Shown piece after piece: positions 15,944 through 24,000 of a DNA stretch of 64,000 nt. The stretch's first letter is position 1; every line of letters begins with the position of its first letter. The notes under the pieces are model-generated. The model worked only from the letters and a program-made list of their open reading frames with translations, ran no database searches and was not told the DNA's origin. Both the position numbers and the translations under genes were made by a program. The stretch covers positions 1 through 64,000 of the forward strand of contig CAJFUF010000027.1 in NCBI GenBank assembly GCA_904420175.1, read 5' to 3'. The stretch is from Candidatus Schneewindia gallinarum. Its GTDB lineage: Bacteria > Bacillota > Clostridia > Oscillospirales > Ruminococcaceae.

Positions 15944-16859
15944 CATTTTTGTGGTGGACAAGCCGGAGGGGTTCACCTCCTTTGACGTGGTGGCAAAAAT
16001 GCGGGGCATACTGGGCCTGCGCCGGGTGGGCCACGGGGGCACGCTGGACCCCATGGCGACCGGCGTGCTGCCTGTGTTTGCAGGCCGTGCCACCCGCGTG
16101 TGCGACATCCAGCCGGACACCACGAAGGAGTATGTGGCGGAGATTCAGCTGGGCTACCGGACGGACACGCTGGACCGGACGGGCAGGATAACGGCGCAAA
16201 GCGACAAGAAAGTGACCGCCGGGCAGTTTGAGGCGGCGCTGCGGAACTACCTGGGGGAAATCCGGCAGATGCCGCCCATGTACTCCGCTGTACAGGTGGG
16301 CGGCAAGCGGCTGTATGAACTGGCGCGGCAGGGAAAACAGGTGGAGCGTCCCGCCCGCCGGGTCACCATCTTCGCGCTGGAGCTACTGTCCTGCGACGAG
16401 GCGGCGGGCCGCTATACCGTGCGGGTGCGCTGCTCTGCGGGGACCTATGTCCGCACCCTGTTTGACGACCTGGGCGAGACGCTGGGGACCTACGGCACCC
16501 TGACGGCCCTGCGGCGCACGGCTGCGGGCGTGTTCCGTGAGGGGGACTGCTTTACCCTTGCGCAGCTGCAGCAGCTGAAGGAGCAGGGCCGGCTTTCCGA
16601 GGCGGCGCAGCCGGTGGACCGTGTGTTTTTGTCGCTGCCGGCCCTTCGGCTGAATGAGCGGGACGCGGCGCGGTTTTTAAACGGCGCACAGGTACGCCTG
16701 AATGCGACGGACGGCCCCGTACGGGTGTACGGCGCGGACGGGCTGTTTTTGGGCACCGGGAAGAAGGACCCGTCCACCGGCCTGCTGCGGGTGGATAAAG
16801 CGCTGTGTGAAAGGGGGACGGATGCACGTGAGAAAACAGACGGAACTGACTCCCTGTAA
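15936..16859 (+). CDS. truB: tRNA pseudouridine(55) synthase TruB
   Basis: Converts U55 of the tRNA T-loop to pseudouridine. 307 residues. The catalytic-aspartate motif is GGTLDPMATGVLP with Asp at about 39; KEYVAEIQLG and the C-terminal PUA-like part follow. ATG 15936 overlaps nrnA by eight bases; an in-frame longer open frame from 15909 lacks family similarity. Confidence 0.95.
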   Translation: MNSIFVVDKPEGFTSFDVVAKMRGILGLRRVGHGGTLDPMATGVLPVFAGRATRVCDIQPDTTKEYVAEIQLGYRTDTLDRTGRITAQSDKKVTAGQFEAALRNYLGEIRQMPPMYSAVQVGGKRLYELARQGKQVERPARRVTIFALELLSCDEAAGRYTVRVRCSAGTYVRTLFDDLGETLGTYGTLTALRRTAAGVFREGDCFTLAQLQQLKEQGRLSEAAQPVDRVFLSLPALRLNERDAARFLNGAQVRLNATDGPVRVYGADGLFLGTGKKDPSTGLLRVDKALCERGTDAREKTDGTDSL

Positions 16860-17727
16860 GGAGGGGCCCACCTCGGTGGCGCTGGGCCTGTTTGACGGCG
16901 TGCATCTTGGCCACCAACAGGTGCTGCAGTGCGCGCTGGCAGGCAGGACGCACGGGCTTGCCCCTGCGGTGTTCACCTTCGAGCAGGCGGACGGCCTTGT
17001 GGACACCAAGGAGGGGGGGCTTATCTACTCGGAGGAGTATAAGCAGTATATCCTTGAGAAAATGGGGTTTGCACTGCTGCTGGCCGTCCCCTTTGAGACG
17101 GTGCGGGGGATGTCCCCGTCGGAGTTTGTGGACACGGTGCTGCAGGGGACGCTGCATGCAGGGCAGGTGGTTTGCGGATATGACTTCCGTTTCGGACGGG
17201 ACGCCGGCGGGGATGCGGCACTGCTGCGGCAGCTGTGTGAAAAGCGCGCCATCGGCGTGCAGGTGGTGCCCGCCCTGTCGGTGGAGGGAGCGCCTGTCAG
17301 CAGCACGAGGATCCGCTCGCTGCTGCGGCAGGGGAAGATAGAACAGGCCAACACCCTGTGCGGTAGGCCCTACGGCATTTACAGCACCGTGCTGTCCGGC
17401 AACCGGCTGGGACGGGTGATCGGCTTTCCCACCATCAACCAGCGGCTTCAGGTGGGACGGACGCTGCCGCGCTTCGGCGTGTATGCCAGCGAGACCACGG
17501 TGGACGGCGCTGTTTACCGGTCCATTACCAACATCGGCGTCAAGCCCACGGTGGGCAGTGACACGCCGCTGGCAGAGACGCACATCCTGCATTTTCAGGG
17601 CGAGCTGTACGGCCGCCGCATCCTTGTCCGGCTGCTGCGGTTTCTCCGTCCGGAGCAGAAGTTCCGCGATGTGGAACAGCTGCGCCTGCAAATGCAGAAA
17701 GACGTGTCGAGCGTGGAAGAAGATTAG
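16822..17727 (+). CDS. ribF: Riboflavin kinase / FAD synthetase RibF
   Basis: Bifunctional enzyme that makes FMN and then FAD from riboflavin. About 301 residues: N-terminal FMN adenylyltransferase domain with the nucleotidyltransferase motif GLFDGVHLGHQ near 21-31 and ISSTR-like VSSTRIRS near 156, and C-terminal riboflavin kinase domain from about 180 (GRVIGFPTIN). The start overlaps truB by 38 bases. ATG 16822 is chosen, but GTG at 16828 is better spaced from the AGGGGG at 16812-16817. Confidence 0.93.
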   Translation: MHVRKQTELTPCKEGPTSVALGLFDGVHLGHQQVLQCALAGRTHGLAPAVFTFEQADGLVDTKEGGLIYSEEYKQYILEKMGFALLLAVPFETVRGMSPSEFVDTVLQGTLHAGQVVCGYDFRFGRDAGGDAALLRQLCEKRAIGVQVVPALSVEGAPVSSTRIRSLLRQGKIEQANTLCGRPYGIYSTVLSGNRLGRVIGFPTINQRLQVGRTLPRFGVYASETTVDGAVYRSITNIGVKPTVGSDTPLAETHILHFQGELYGRRILVRLLRFLRPEQKFRDVEQLRLQMQKDVSSVEED

Positions 17728-17736
17728 GAAAAACAG

Positions 17737-17765
17737 TTTACAAACCGTTGTTTTTATGCTATAGT
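17737..17765 (+). promoter_or_regulatory. rpsO promoter
   Basis: TTTACA (17737-17742), 17 bp, TATAGT (17760-17765), just after ribF. Confidence 0.75.
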
Positions 17766-17777
17766 AGAAAAGCTATA

Positions 17778-17850
17778 GGCCCGCTTCCCGGATTTGCGGA
17801 GTAAGCCCTGTATTCAGGGAGCACACCCACCCTTTTCTGAGACGCGGGAC
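17778..17850 (+). promoter_or_regulatory. Structured rpsO leader (candidate S15 autoregulatory site)
   Basis: CCCGC (17780-17784) can pair with GCGGG (17844-17848), enclosing a short CCG/CGG stem (17788-17799) and a CCCTG-TATT-CAGGG hairpin (17806-17819). A three-way junction in the 5' leader is what ribosomal protein S15 binds in other Firmicutes; that use here is inferred. Confidence 0.5.
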
Positions 17851-17873
17851 AATTTTTGAAAGAGGTGCACAAA

Positions 17874-18137
17874 ATGTTAAAAGAAAGAAAGGCGCAGATT
17901 ATCGCCGACAACCGCATCAGCGAGCATGACACCGGTTCCCCGGAGGTTCAGATCGCGGTCCTTACCGAGAAGATCAACCACCTGACCGAGCATTTGAAGG
18001 TTCACAAGAAGGATCACCATTCCCGCCGTGGACTGCTGAAAATGGTTGGACGCAGAAGGAATCTGCTTAACTATTTGATGAAGAAGGACATCGGCAGATA
18101 CCGTGCCATTATCGAGAAGCTGGGACTGCGCAAGTAA
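17874..18137 (+). CDS. rpsO: Ribosomal protein S15
   Basis: 30S primary-binding protein, 87 residues, with the conserved [14 protein letters not shown] and [14 protein letters not shown] segments. ATG 17874 follows GAGGTG. It has its own promoter and leader and precedes pnp in the classic rpsO-pnp order. Confidence 0.98.
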   Translation: MLKERKAQIIADNRISEHDTGSPEVQIAVLTEKINHLTEHLKVHKKDHHSRRGLLKMVGRRRNLLNYLMKKDIGRYRAIIEKLGLRK

Positions 18138-18148
18138 TCAGAGAAGAT

Positions 18149-18177
18149 AAGGCAGGCGGAATTTTTCCGCCTGCCTT
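18149..18177 (+). terminator. Strong hairpin after rpsO (weak terminator)
   Basis: A perfect 12-bp stem (18149-18160 with 18166-18177) around ATTTT, but no T tract directly follows, so it may stabilise the rpsO 3' end more than end transcription. Confidence 0.55.
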
Positions 18178-18219
18178 AACCTCATTTTACCCTTCCCTGT
18201 TAAAAGCGGTCTGCGCGCC

Positions 18220-18278
18220 GGTTTTAGCAGTGAATCGATGTTTTAAACGCACTTAAAACATGGATTAATTGCTAAACC
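18220..18278 (+). promoter_or_regulatory. Long stem-loop in the pnp leader
   Basis: Left arm 18220-18246 pairs with right arm 18253-18278: about 27 bp with two mismatches, one G-T wobble and one bulged T, loop 18247-18252. It lies 36 bases before the pnp start and would be an ideal double-stranded RNase III substrate, as in the autoregulated pnp leader of enterobacteria. Confidence 0.65.
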
Positions 18279-18313
18279 GCCACGGCCGTAAAATCATATT
18301 CAGGAGGCCAACC

Positions 18314-20440
18314 ATGTTTGAAAATTACAAGGTATTTAAAACCACCCTTGCCGGCCGGGAAATCAGCTTTGAGACCGGCAAACTGTGCGGGCTGTCCAAT
18401 GCATCCTGCCTGGTCCGCTATGGCGAGACGGCTGTGCTGGTGAACACCACCGCCAGCAAGAAGCCCCGTGACGGCATCGACTTCCTTCCGCTGAGCGTGG
18501 ACTTTGAAGAAAAGCTGTACTCCGTGGGAAAAATCCCCGGCTCGTTCATGCGCCGTGAGGGGCGCCCCTCTGAAAAGGCGATCCTCACCTCCCGCCTGGT
18601 GGACCGGCCCATCCGGCCCCTGTTCCCGAAGGACATGCGCAACGACGTGTCCGTGGTGATGACCGTTATGTCGGTGGATCCCGATTGCTCGCCGGAAATT
18701 GCGGGTATGTTAGGCACCTCCTTCTGCCTGTCCATCTCGGACATCCCGTGGAACGGCCCCATCGGCGGAATCAGCGTCGGCCTGGTGGACGGGGAAATTG
18801 TCCTGATGCCCGACGCGGCCCAGCGGGAAAAAAGCGACCTGAACCTGACCGTCGCGTCCATCAAGACAAAAATTTGCATGATTGAGGCGGGCGCCAACGA
18901 GGTGGAGGACGACCTGATGCTGCAGGCCATCATGGCGGGCCACCGTGAGAACGTCAAGTTCATTGAATTTGTGGAGCAGGTCCGCGCCGAAATCGGCAAG
19001 CCCAAGTTCACCTTCGAGTCCATGGAGGTGCCGGAGGACCTGTACGAAAAAGTTAAGGACATGGTCATCGACAAGGTACGGGTGGCGCTGGACACTGACG
19101 ACAAGAATGTCCGGGACGAAAACCTGGCCCCCATCTATGACGAGGTACACGCCGCCTTTGACGAGGAGGTCGGCGAGGAGAACAAGGCCGTACTGGACGA
19201 GGTACTGTATAAAATTCAGAAATACGTGGTGCGCCGTTGGCTGCTGGACGAGGGCAAGCGTGTGGACGGCCGCGGAATTGATGAAATCCGTCCCCTTGCG
19301 GCGGAGGTTGGGCTTCTGCCCCGCGTACACGGCAGTGGCCTGTTTACAAGGGGACAGACCCAGGTGCTGACCACCTGCACCCTCGGCTCCATCCGGGAGG
19401 CGCAGACGCTGGACGGCATTGATAACGAGGAAAACAAGCGCTACATGCATCAGTATAACTTCCCCTCCTTCTCCGTGGGGGAGACGCGCCCCAGCAGGGG
19501 CCCCGGCCGCCGCGAAATCGGCCACGGCGCGCTGGCAGAGCGTGCGCTGCTGCCGGTCATCCCGGACGAGCAGGAGTTCCCCTATGCCTACCGTCTGGTG
19601 TCCGAGGTGCTGTCCAGCAACGGATCCACCTCCCAGGCCTCCATCTGTGCGTCCACCCTGGCGCTGATGGATGCAGGCGTGCCCATTAAGGCGCCGGTAG
19701 CGGGCATCAGCTGCGGCCTTATTACCGAGGGGGAGCGCTGGATGACCATGGTGGATATCCAGGGCCTGGAGGACTTCTTCGGCGACATGGACTTCAAGGT
19801 CGGCGGCACCCATAAGGGCATCACCGCCATCCAGATGGACCTGAAAATTGACGGCCTGACGGAGGACATCATCCGGGAGGCGTTCTTAAAAACAAGAAAG
19901 GCCCGCGAGTATATCCTGGACGAGATTATGCTGAAGGCCATTCCCGCCCCGCGTGAGGAGCTGTCCAAGTACGCGCCCAAGATGCTATCCTTGAAGATCA
20001 GCGTGGACAAGATTAAGGACGTGATCGGCAAGGGCGGCGCAGTCATTCAGAAAATCTGCGCGGACTTCGGTGTGAAAATCGACGTGGAGGAGGACGGCAG
20101 CGTCTTCGTCTCCAGCAGTGATATTGATGCGGCCCGCCGTGCGGTGAAGGTGATTGAGACCATCGCCTTTGACCCGGAGATCGGCGCCCTGTACAAGGGC
20201 CGTGTGACAAGGCTGATGAACTTCGGCGCCTTCGTGGAAATTGCCCCCGGCAAGGAGGGGCTGGTGCACATCTCCAAGCTGGCAAAGGAACGTGTCGGCA
20301 AGGTGGAGGATGTGGTCACCGTCGGCGATGAGGTTGTGGTCAAGGTCACGGAAATTGACGACCAGGGCAGGCTGAACCTGTCCCGCAAGGACGCCCTGAT
20401 TGAGCTTGAGAAAAAGCAGGCTGAAAAGACGGCGGAATAA
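18314..20440 (+). CDS. pnp: Polynucleotide phosphorylase
   Basis: 3'-to-5' phosphorolytic exoribonuclease, 708 residues, central to mRNA turnover. Two RNase PH domains (about 5-215 and 300-530), an alpha-helical linker, KH (IGKGGAVIQKI near 565) and S1 (YKGRVTRLMNFGAFVEIAPG, from about 625) are in order. ATG 18314 follows AGGAGG. The KGEGLVHISKL-type end of S1 is intact. Confidence 0.98.
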   Translation: MFENYKVFKTTLAGREISFETGKLCGLSNASCLVRYGETAVLVNTTASKKPRDGIDFLPLSVDFEEKLYSVGKIPGSFMRREGRPSEKAILTSRLVDRPIRPLFPKDMRNDVSVVMTVMSVDPDCSPEIAGMLGTSFCLSISDIPWNGPIGGISVGLVDGEIVLMPDAAQREKSDLNLTVASIKTKICMIEAGANEVEDDLMLQAIMAGHRENVKFIEFVEQVRAEIGKPKFTFESMEVPEDLYEKVKDMVIDKVRVALDTDDKNVRDENLAPIYDEVHAAFDEEVGEENKAVLDEVLYKIQKYVVRRWLLDEGKRVDGRGIDEIRPLAAEVGLLPRVHGSGLFTRGQTQVLTTCTLGSIREAQTLDGIDNEENKRYMHQYNFPSFSVGETRPSRGPGRREIGHGALAERALLPVIPDEQEFPYAYRLVSEVLSSNGSTSQASICASTLALMDAGVPIKAPVAGISCGLITEGERWMTMVDIQGLEDFFGDMDFKVGGTHKGITAIQMDLKIDGLTEDIIREAFLKTRKAREYILDEIMLKAIPAPREELSKYAPKMLSLKISVDKIKDVIGKGGAVIQKICADFGVKIDVEEDGSVFVSSSDIDAARRAVKVIETIAFDPEIGALYKGRVTRLMNFGAFVEIAPGKEGLVHISKLAKERVGKVEDVVTVGDEVVVKVTEIDDQGRLNLSRKDALIELEKKQAEKTAE

Positions 20441-20451
20441 AACAAATGAAG

Positions 20452-20488
20452 AAGGCAGGCGGGCCCAGGGCCCGCCTGCCTTTTCCTT
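20452..20488 (+). terminator. Intrinsic terminator of pnp
   Basis: A very GC-rich stem (20452-20466 with 20468-20482, apical bases left open) is followed by a T-rich tract. Confidence 0.85.
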
Positions 20489-20662
20489 TCTAAAAAATGA
20501 AACACAGAGGTTGAAAAGAGTTCCAGTATATGGTATTCTCTATATGATGTCAGTACTATAAAGTATATTTTTTGTAACATCAATAATATAAAAGAAGCTT
20601 CTCCGACTGGCCGGATTTTTTTGTGCCTTGTGCATAAAACAACGGGCCGTTTGAGAAGGTTT

Positions 20663-20717
20663 CCTGCTGAAACCCTGCTGAAAAGAAACCTATACCATTG
20701 TCAAAAGAAACCTATAC
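20663..20717 (+). repeat. Tandem direct repeats upstream of the LRR surface gene
   Basis: CCTGCTGAAA occurs at 20663-20672 and 20674-20683, 11 bp apart. AAAAGAAACCTATAC occurs at 20681-20695 and 20703-20717, 22 bp apart. Helical phasing suggests protein binding sites. The rest of 20489-20738 is AT-rich and holds nothing else recognised. Confidence 0.6.
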
Positions 20718-20738
20718 TTTATTGGAGGAGGTATTCTT

Positions 20739-22139
20739 TTGAAGAGGAAGGTTTTGCCCGTGCTGCTTGCTGCGGCGCTCGCACTTTTCCCGGCCGCCGT
20801 TTCTGCGGCGGAGCCGGAGGTGGTAGGGCGCTGGGGGATTGGCAACAACAAGGAAACGGCCTATGCGGACGGGTCGGTGGACGACAGCACGGATTTGTGG
20901 GACGTAACCGCCACGCTGTATGTGGACGGCACCCTTGTGCTGGACGGACAGGGGGACACGCAGAATTACAGCACAGTTCCGACCAGGTACCCCGAGTGGT
21001 ACAATGACAGGGAGCAAATCACAAAAGTGGAGGTCCGCGGGAACATCAAGCCGGACAATGCGGATCTCCTGTTTTTCCGGCTGGTGAACTGCACGGAAAT
21101 TGTGGGGCTTGAAAATCTGGACACTTCGCAGGCCACCTCCATCAGAAGCCTGTTTATGGAATGCGAGTCGTTGAAAACCGTGGACGTTTCCGGCCTTCGG
21201 ACGGGAAACGCCAAAAATATGTCCAGCATGTTCCGCGACTGCTTTGCACTGGAGCGGGTGGATTTGTCCGGCCTTGACACCGAAAACTGCACAAATCTTG
21301 CCAATATGTTTGTCAACTGCCGCTCTCTGCAGGAGGTGCTGGGCCTGCACATCAAGGGGGAAAACGTCAACGCGGTGAAGATGTTTAGCAACTGGTATCT
21401 CAGCGACATCGGCCCGGAGGCGCTGCACAAAATTGAAATCCGGGTGGACCATGAAATCAAGCGCCCCGGCCTGTCGCTGTACCAAGAGGTGAAGAAATAT
21501 GCGCCGGACGGCTCAGTCTACCGTTTTCTCGGCTGGTACCGGGAACAGTCGCCTGATTTTTCCGGGGAGCCCCCGCAGGCCTACGAGAAGGTGAGCGCAG
21601 AGGAAGGCGTCTGGCAGACCTACTACGCCGTGTGGGAGGGCGTGACGGTGACGGTGGACGACCTTGCCGAAGCGGGAGGAACCCCCACCTACTCCATTGC
21701 GGTCACCGGCACTGTACCGGTGGAGGAGATTGCGTTTGCCTTCCAGCCCGCCGGCTCCTCCGAGACGGTTGAGTTCTCCCTTCCGGCCGGTGCGGCGCAG
21801 GGCGTTACAATACCGGAGCTGACCGTCCGCGAGGTGGCGGCAGACGGCTTCAAACAGCTTGAACTGGACGGTACGCTGACGGCCAAAACAAAGGACGGCA
21901 GCACGCTTGAGGTGACGACGGTGCCGGGAAAGGCCCCTGTGGAAGCGAACGGCGGCCCGGATCAGCCCGGTACGGAGGAGCCCGACAGCGGCCCGGTGCA
22001 ACCCGAAACACCGGACAGCGGTGCGGGAACGCAGCCGCCCACCGGCGACAGCCGGCAGCTTCCCATGCTGCTGGCCGGCCTGCTGGTGTCAGCAGGGGGC
22101 ATTGCGGTTCTTGTGCGGAAAAACACAGCCAGAAGATAG
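20739..22139 (+). CDS. BspA-like LRR surface protein with sortase-type anchor
   Basis: Secreted, wall-anchored protein, 466 residues, probably involved in host or matrix interaction. Signal peptide to about 23 (AVSAA). Residues about 110-195 hold BspA/DUF285 repeats (LDTSQATSIRSLFMEC, VDVSGLRTGNAKNMSSMFRDC). An InlB-like B-repeat element (YRFLGWY) follows near 257, then a beta-rich domain, a Pro/Glu/Gly-rich stalk, a QPPTG sorting motif at 432-436, a hydrophobic helix and RKNTARR. The start is a TTG with GGAGGAGG seven bases upstream. Possible partner of the class B sortase at 47215. Confidence 0.85.
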   Translation: MKRKVLPVLLAAALALFPAAVSAAEPEVVGRWGIGNNKETAYADGSVDDSTDLWDVTATLYVDGTLVLDGQGDTQNYSTVPTRYPEWYNDREQITKVEVRGNIKPDNADLLFFRLVNCTEIVGLENLDTSQATSIRSLFMECESLKTVDVSGLRTGNAKNMSSMFRDCFALERVDLSGLDTENCTNLANMFVNCRSLQEVLGLHIKGENVNAVKMFSNWYLSDIGPEALHKIEIRVDHEIKRPGLSLYQEVKKYAPDGSVYRFLGWYREQSPDFSGEPPQAYEKVSAEEGVWQTYYAVWEGVTVTVDDLAEAGGTPTYSIAVTGTVPVEEIAFAFQPAGSSETVEFSLPAGAAQGVTIPELTVREVAADGFKQLELDGTLTAKTKDGSTLEVTTVPGKAPVEANGGPDQPGTEEPDSGPVQPETPDSGAGTQPPTGDSRQLPMLLAGLLVSAGGIAVLVRKNTARR

Positions 22140-22141
22140 GG

Positions 22142-22179
22142 AAAGGGTCTGAGCAACCGGTTGCCCAGACCCTTTTTTG
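22142..22179 (+). terminator. Intrinsic terminator of the LRR gene
   Basis: GGGTCTG and GCAACC pair with GGTTGC and CAGACCC with one bulge, followed by T6. Confidence 0.88.
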
Positions 22180-22198
22180 GCTTCTCGTCAATGAAAGC

Positions 22199-22360
22199 TC
22201 AGCTTGCCTTTTTTCGGAAGGGGATCACATTGTCCTTATGCCTTTTGGGCAGCAGTGCCGGACGGCGCTCCGTCCGGCGCGCATGCCCCGTTTTCCTGTC
22301 CATCCGTACTGCCTCGCAGACAAACCAGACAACTGCAACCGTGATAAAAATTCCGTCCAT
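22199..22360 (-). CDS. Small membrane protein, hypothetical (53 residues)
   Basis: Short open frame not matching any known family. Residues 1-19 (MDGIFITVAVVWFVCEAVR) form a plausible transmembrane segment, and the rest is strongly basic with an RRTERRP stretch, a single-pass layout often seen in real small proteins. A weak AAAGGA site lies upstream of the ATG. A longer overlapping frame in another phase exists (start near 22400), so the choice is uncertain. Confidence 0.4.
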   Translation of the reverse strand: MDGIFITVAVVWFVCEAVRMDRKTGHARRTERRPALLPKRHKDNVIPFRKKAS

Positions 22361-22554
22361 TTCACTTCCGTCCTTTCCCTGTTTTCTGTCTTTTTCATTT
22401 CTATGCCTGTCCTGATACTTTTAGTATAGCGGTTGACCTGTCCCAAAAAACGGACTTTGTGAAGGAGGTTCAGACAAATTTTTTTGTCATTTTGGGCGTA
22501 TTTCACAAAAAAAGAAAAATAGTTTGTGAATTCATACAAAAATCAAAATCCCTA

Positions 22555-22583
22555 TTTACAAATGCTAGGTGCCGTGTTATACT
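22555..22583 (+). promoter_or_regulatory. Promoter of the 22.6-kb RNA
   Basis: TTTACA (22555-22560), 17 bp, TATACT (22578-22583). Upstream, TTTGTGAA occurs at 22456-22463 and 22523-22530 and its complement TTCACAAA at 22502-22509. Confidence 0.8.
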
Positions 22584-22644
22584 ATAGATGAACCAAAAGA
22601 AGAAGTCAGAAAGGTTCCAGATAACATAGAAAGGGGTGAGTCCC

Positions 22645-22752
22645 ATGGGCAGCGGAACAGAGATCTGGCATAAAAACCGTCCCTCAGACAAGATGACATA
22701 TTCTGAATCCGAAACAGCAGAACCAAAGCAAAAGTCCCATGGAGCTCAGTAA
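22645..22752 (+). CDS. Small ORF (35 codons) inside the 22.6-kb RNA
   Basis: Unrecognised polar peptide starting MGSGTEIWHKN and ending KSHGAQ. The ATG has AAGGGGTG six bases upstream, an excellent Shine-Dalgarno site, and lies about 55 nt after the predicted transcription start. No membrane segment or signal peptide. The long 3' part of the transcript (about 240 nt to the terminator) is non-coding, so the RNA may have two functions. Confidence 0.4.
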   Translation: MGSGTEIWHKNRPSDKMTYSESETAEPKQKSHGAQ

Positions 22753-22961
22753 TTTTTAAATAATACATTGAGAAGGGCCTCTGTAGAGGCAAAGAAATCT
22801 TTTGCAATAAATGGTACGTCTTGAGAAGATAAGGAAAGCGTCTGAGGCGCGGGAAAATCCCTTCACTTACGAATGTCAAATATCATTCTACAAATTCTTT
22901 CTAAGAAGATAAGAGAGTTTAATCGACTATTGTGAGGACAGTCCAATGGGCTAAGAAAAGG

Positions 22962-22994
22962 AAAGCGGGCAGCCGATAGGTTGCCCGCTTTTTG
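22962..22994 (+). terminator. Intrinsic terminator of the 22.6-kb RNA
   Basis: AAAGCGGGCA (22962-22971) pairs with TGCCCGCTTT (22982-22991), followed by more T. Confidence 0.88.
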
Positions 22995-23027
22995 TGTGTC
23001 CTTTCACGGCCTTTTCACAACCTTTTT

Positions 23028-23056
23028 TTGAATTCTCAGCCGATTTATGCTATAAT
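23028..23056 (+). promoter_or_regulatory. proBA promoter
   Basis: TTGAAT (23028-23033), 17 bp, TATAAT (23051-23056). The leader of about 115 nt holds two small hairpins, but no T-box or terminator is seen. Confidence 0.78.
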
Positions 23057-23178
23057 AACCGCAAATGCCGTATCAAGAAAGATTTTTACGGGGCGACTTT
23101 GCAAAGCTCCGGCGGGGCTTCCAATGCCGCGCATGATTGTGCAGCGCAGCGCATACCCTATTTGAGGTGAAAAGCAGC

Positions 23179-23979
23179 ATGGATATTAAAAACAAACGCA
23201 TTGTGGTGAAAATCGGCACCTCCACGCTGGCCTATAAAACGGGCCATTTAAATATACGCAGAGTAGAATCGCTTGTAAAAATACTGTCGGACATTAAAAA
23301 TTCCGGATGTGAGCTGATTCTGGTCACCTCGGCGGCCATCGGCGTGGGGATGGGCAAGCTGGGCCTGCCGCAGCGGCCGAAGGATGTCCCGACCAAGCAG
23401 GCCTGTGCGGCGGTCGGCCAGTGCGAGCTGATGTATATCTACGACCAGATGTTTTCCCAGTACAACCACACCGTGGCGCAGCTGCTGATTACAAAGGATG
23501 TTTTTGAGGACGAGCGGATGAAGCAGAATGCAGTGACCACCATCAACCGGCTGCTGCAACTGGGCGTCATCCCCATTTTTAATGAGAACGACACGGTCGC
23601 AACGGATGAGCTGGTGGGGGAAATGGTTTATGGGGATAACGACACCCTGTCGGCCATTGTATCGGTGCTGTCCGGTGCGGACTATCTGATTATTTTGACG
23701 GACATTGACGGGCTGTATGACAAGAACCCGAAAATCTACCCGGATGCGAAGCTGGTTTCCCGTGTGGAAGGGGTCACAGACGCGGTGAAGGCCATGGCAG
23801 GGGCGGCTGGAAGCAGCCTTGGCACCGGCGGCATGGCCACGAAAATTGCGGCGGCGGAAATTGCCAATGCCCACGGGATCGGGATGCTGATTATCAACGG
23901 GGAAAACCCGGAGAACCTTTATAAGATTGTTGATGGGGAAAAGGTCGGCACCTACTTTAAGGCGCCCGCCGGGGCGTAA
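23179..23979 (+). CDS. proB: Glutamate 5-kinase
   Basis: First step of proline synthesis: ATP-dependent phosphorylation of glutamate. 266 residues, an amino-acid-kinase fold alone without the C-terminal PUA domain found in longer homologues. VVKIGTSTL near 9-17, VTSAAIGVG, FNENDTVATDEL and the GTGGMATKIAAA loop are present. ATG 23179 has GAGGTG nine bases upstream. Operon with proA, an unknown gene and proC. Confidence 0.96.
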   Translation: MDIKNKRIVVKIGTSTLAYKTGHLNIRRVESLVKILSDIKNSGCELILVTSAAIGVGMGKLGLPQRPKDVPTKQACAAVGQCELMYIYDQMFSQYNHTVAQLLITKDVFEDERMKQNAVTTINRLLQLGVIPIFNENDTVATDELVGEMVYGDNDTLSAIVSVLSGADYLIILTDIDGLYDKNPKIYPDAKLVSRVEGVTDAVKAMAGAAGSSLGTGGMATKIAAAEIANAHGIGMLIINGENPENLYKIVDGEKVGTYFKAPAGA

Positions 23980-24000
23980 CGAAAGGGAGGCGCTTGTATT

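Larger units (their letters stand above)
22590..22994 (+). ncRNA. Candidate structured RNA of about 400 nt
   Basis: The stretch between a clear promoter and a clear terminator holds no long gene and is AT-rich against a GC-rich background. Local hairpins can be drawn: GTTCC/GGAAC (22614-22618 with 22654-22658), TCAGA/TCTGA (22684-22705), GCCTC-TGTA-GAGGC (22777-22790 region) and GGG-AAAAT-CCC. A GAAGATAAG element recurs near 22826 and 22905. It does not show the hallmark sequences of RNase P RNA, tmRNA, SRP RNA or a T-box. It contains the 35-codon ORF listed separately. Confidence 0.45.

Noticed and set aside
22456-22530. Rex operator from TTTGTGAA/TTCACAAA elements
   Set aside because: The half-sites are in the opposite order and with the wrong spacing for the TTGTGAA-N4-TTCACAA consensus.
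22590-22994. RNase P RNA, tmRNA or SRP RNA
   Set aside because: The conserved cores of these RNAs are not found, although length and position would allow them.
23062-23178. T-box or riboswitch in the proB leader
   Set aside because: No T-box core sequence and no terminator are present; only short chance hairpins.
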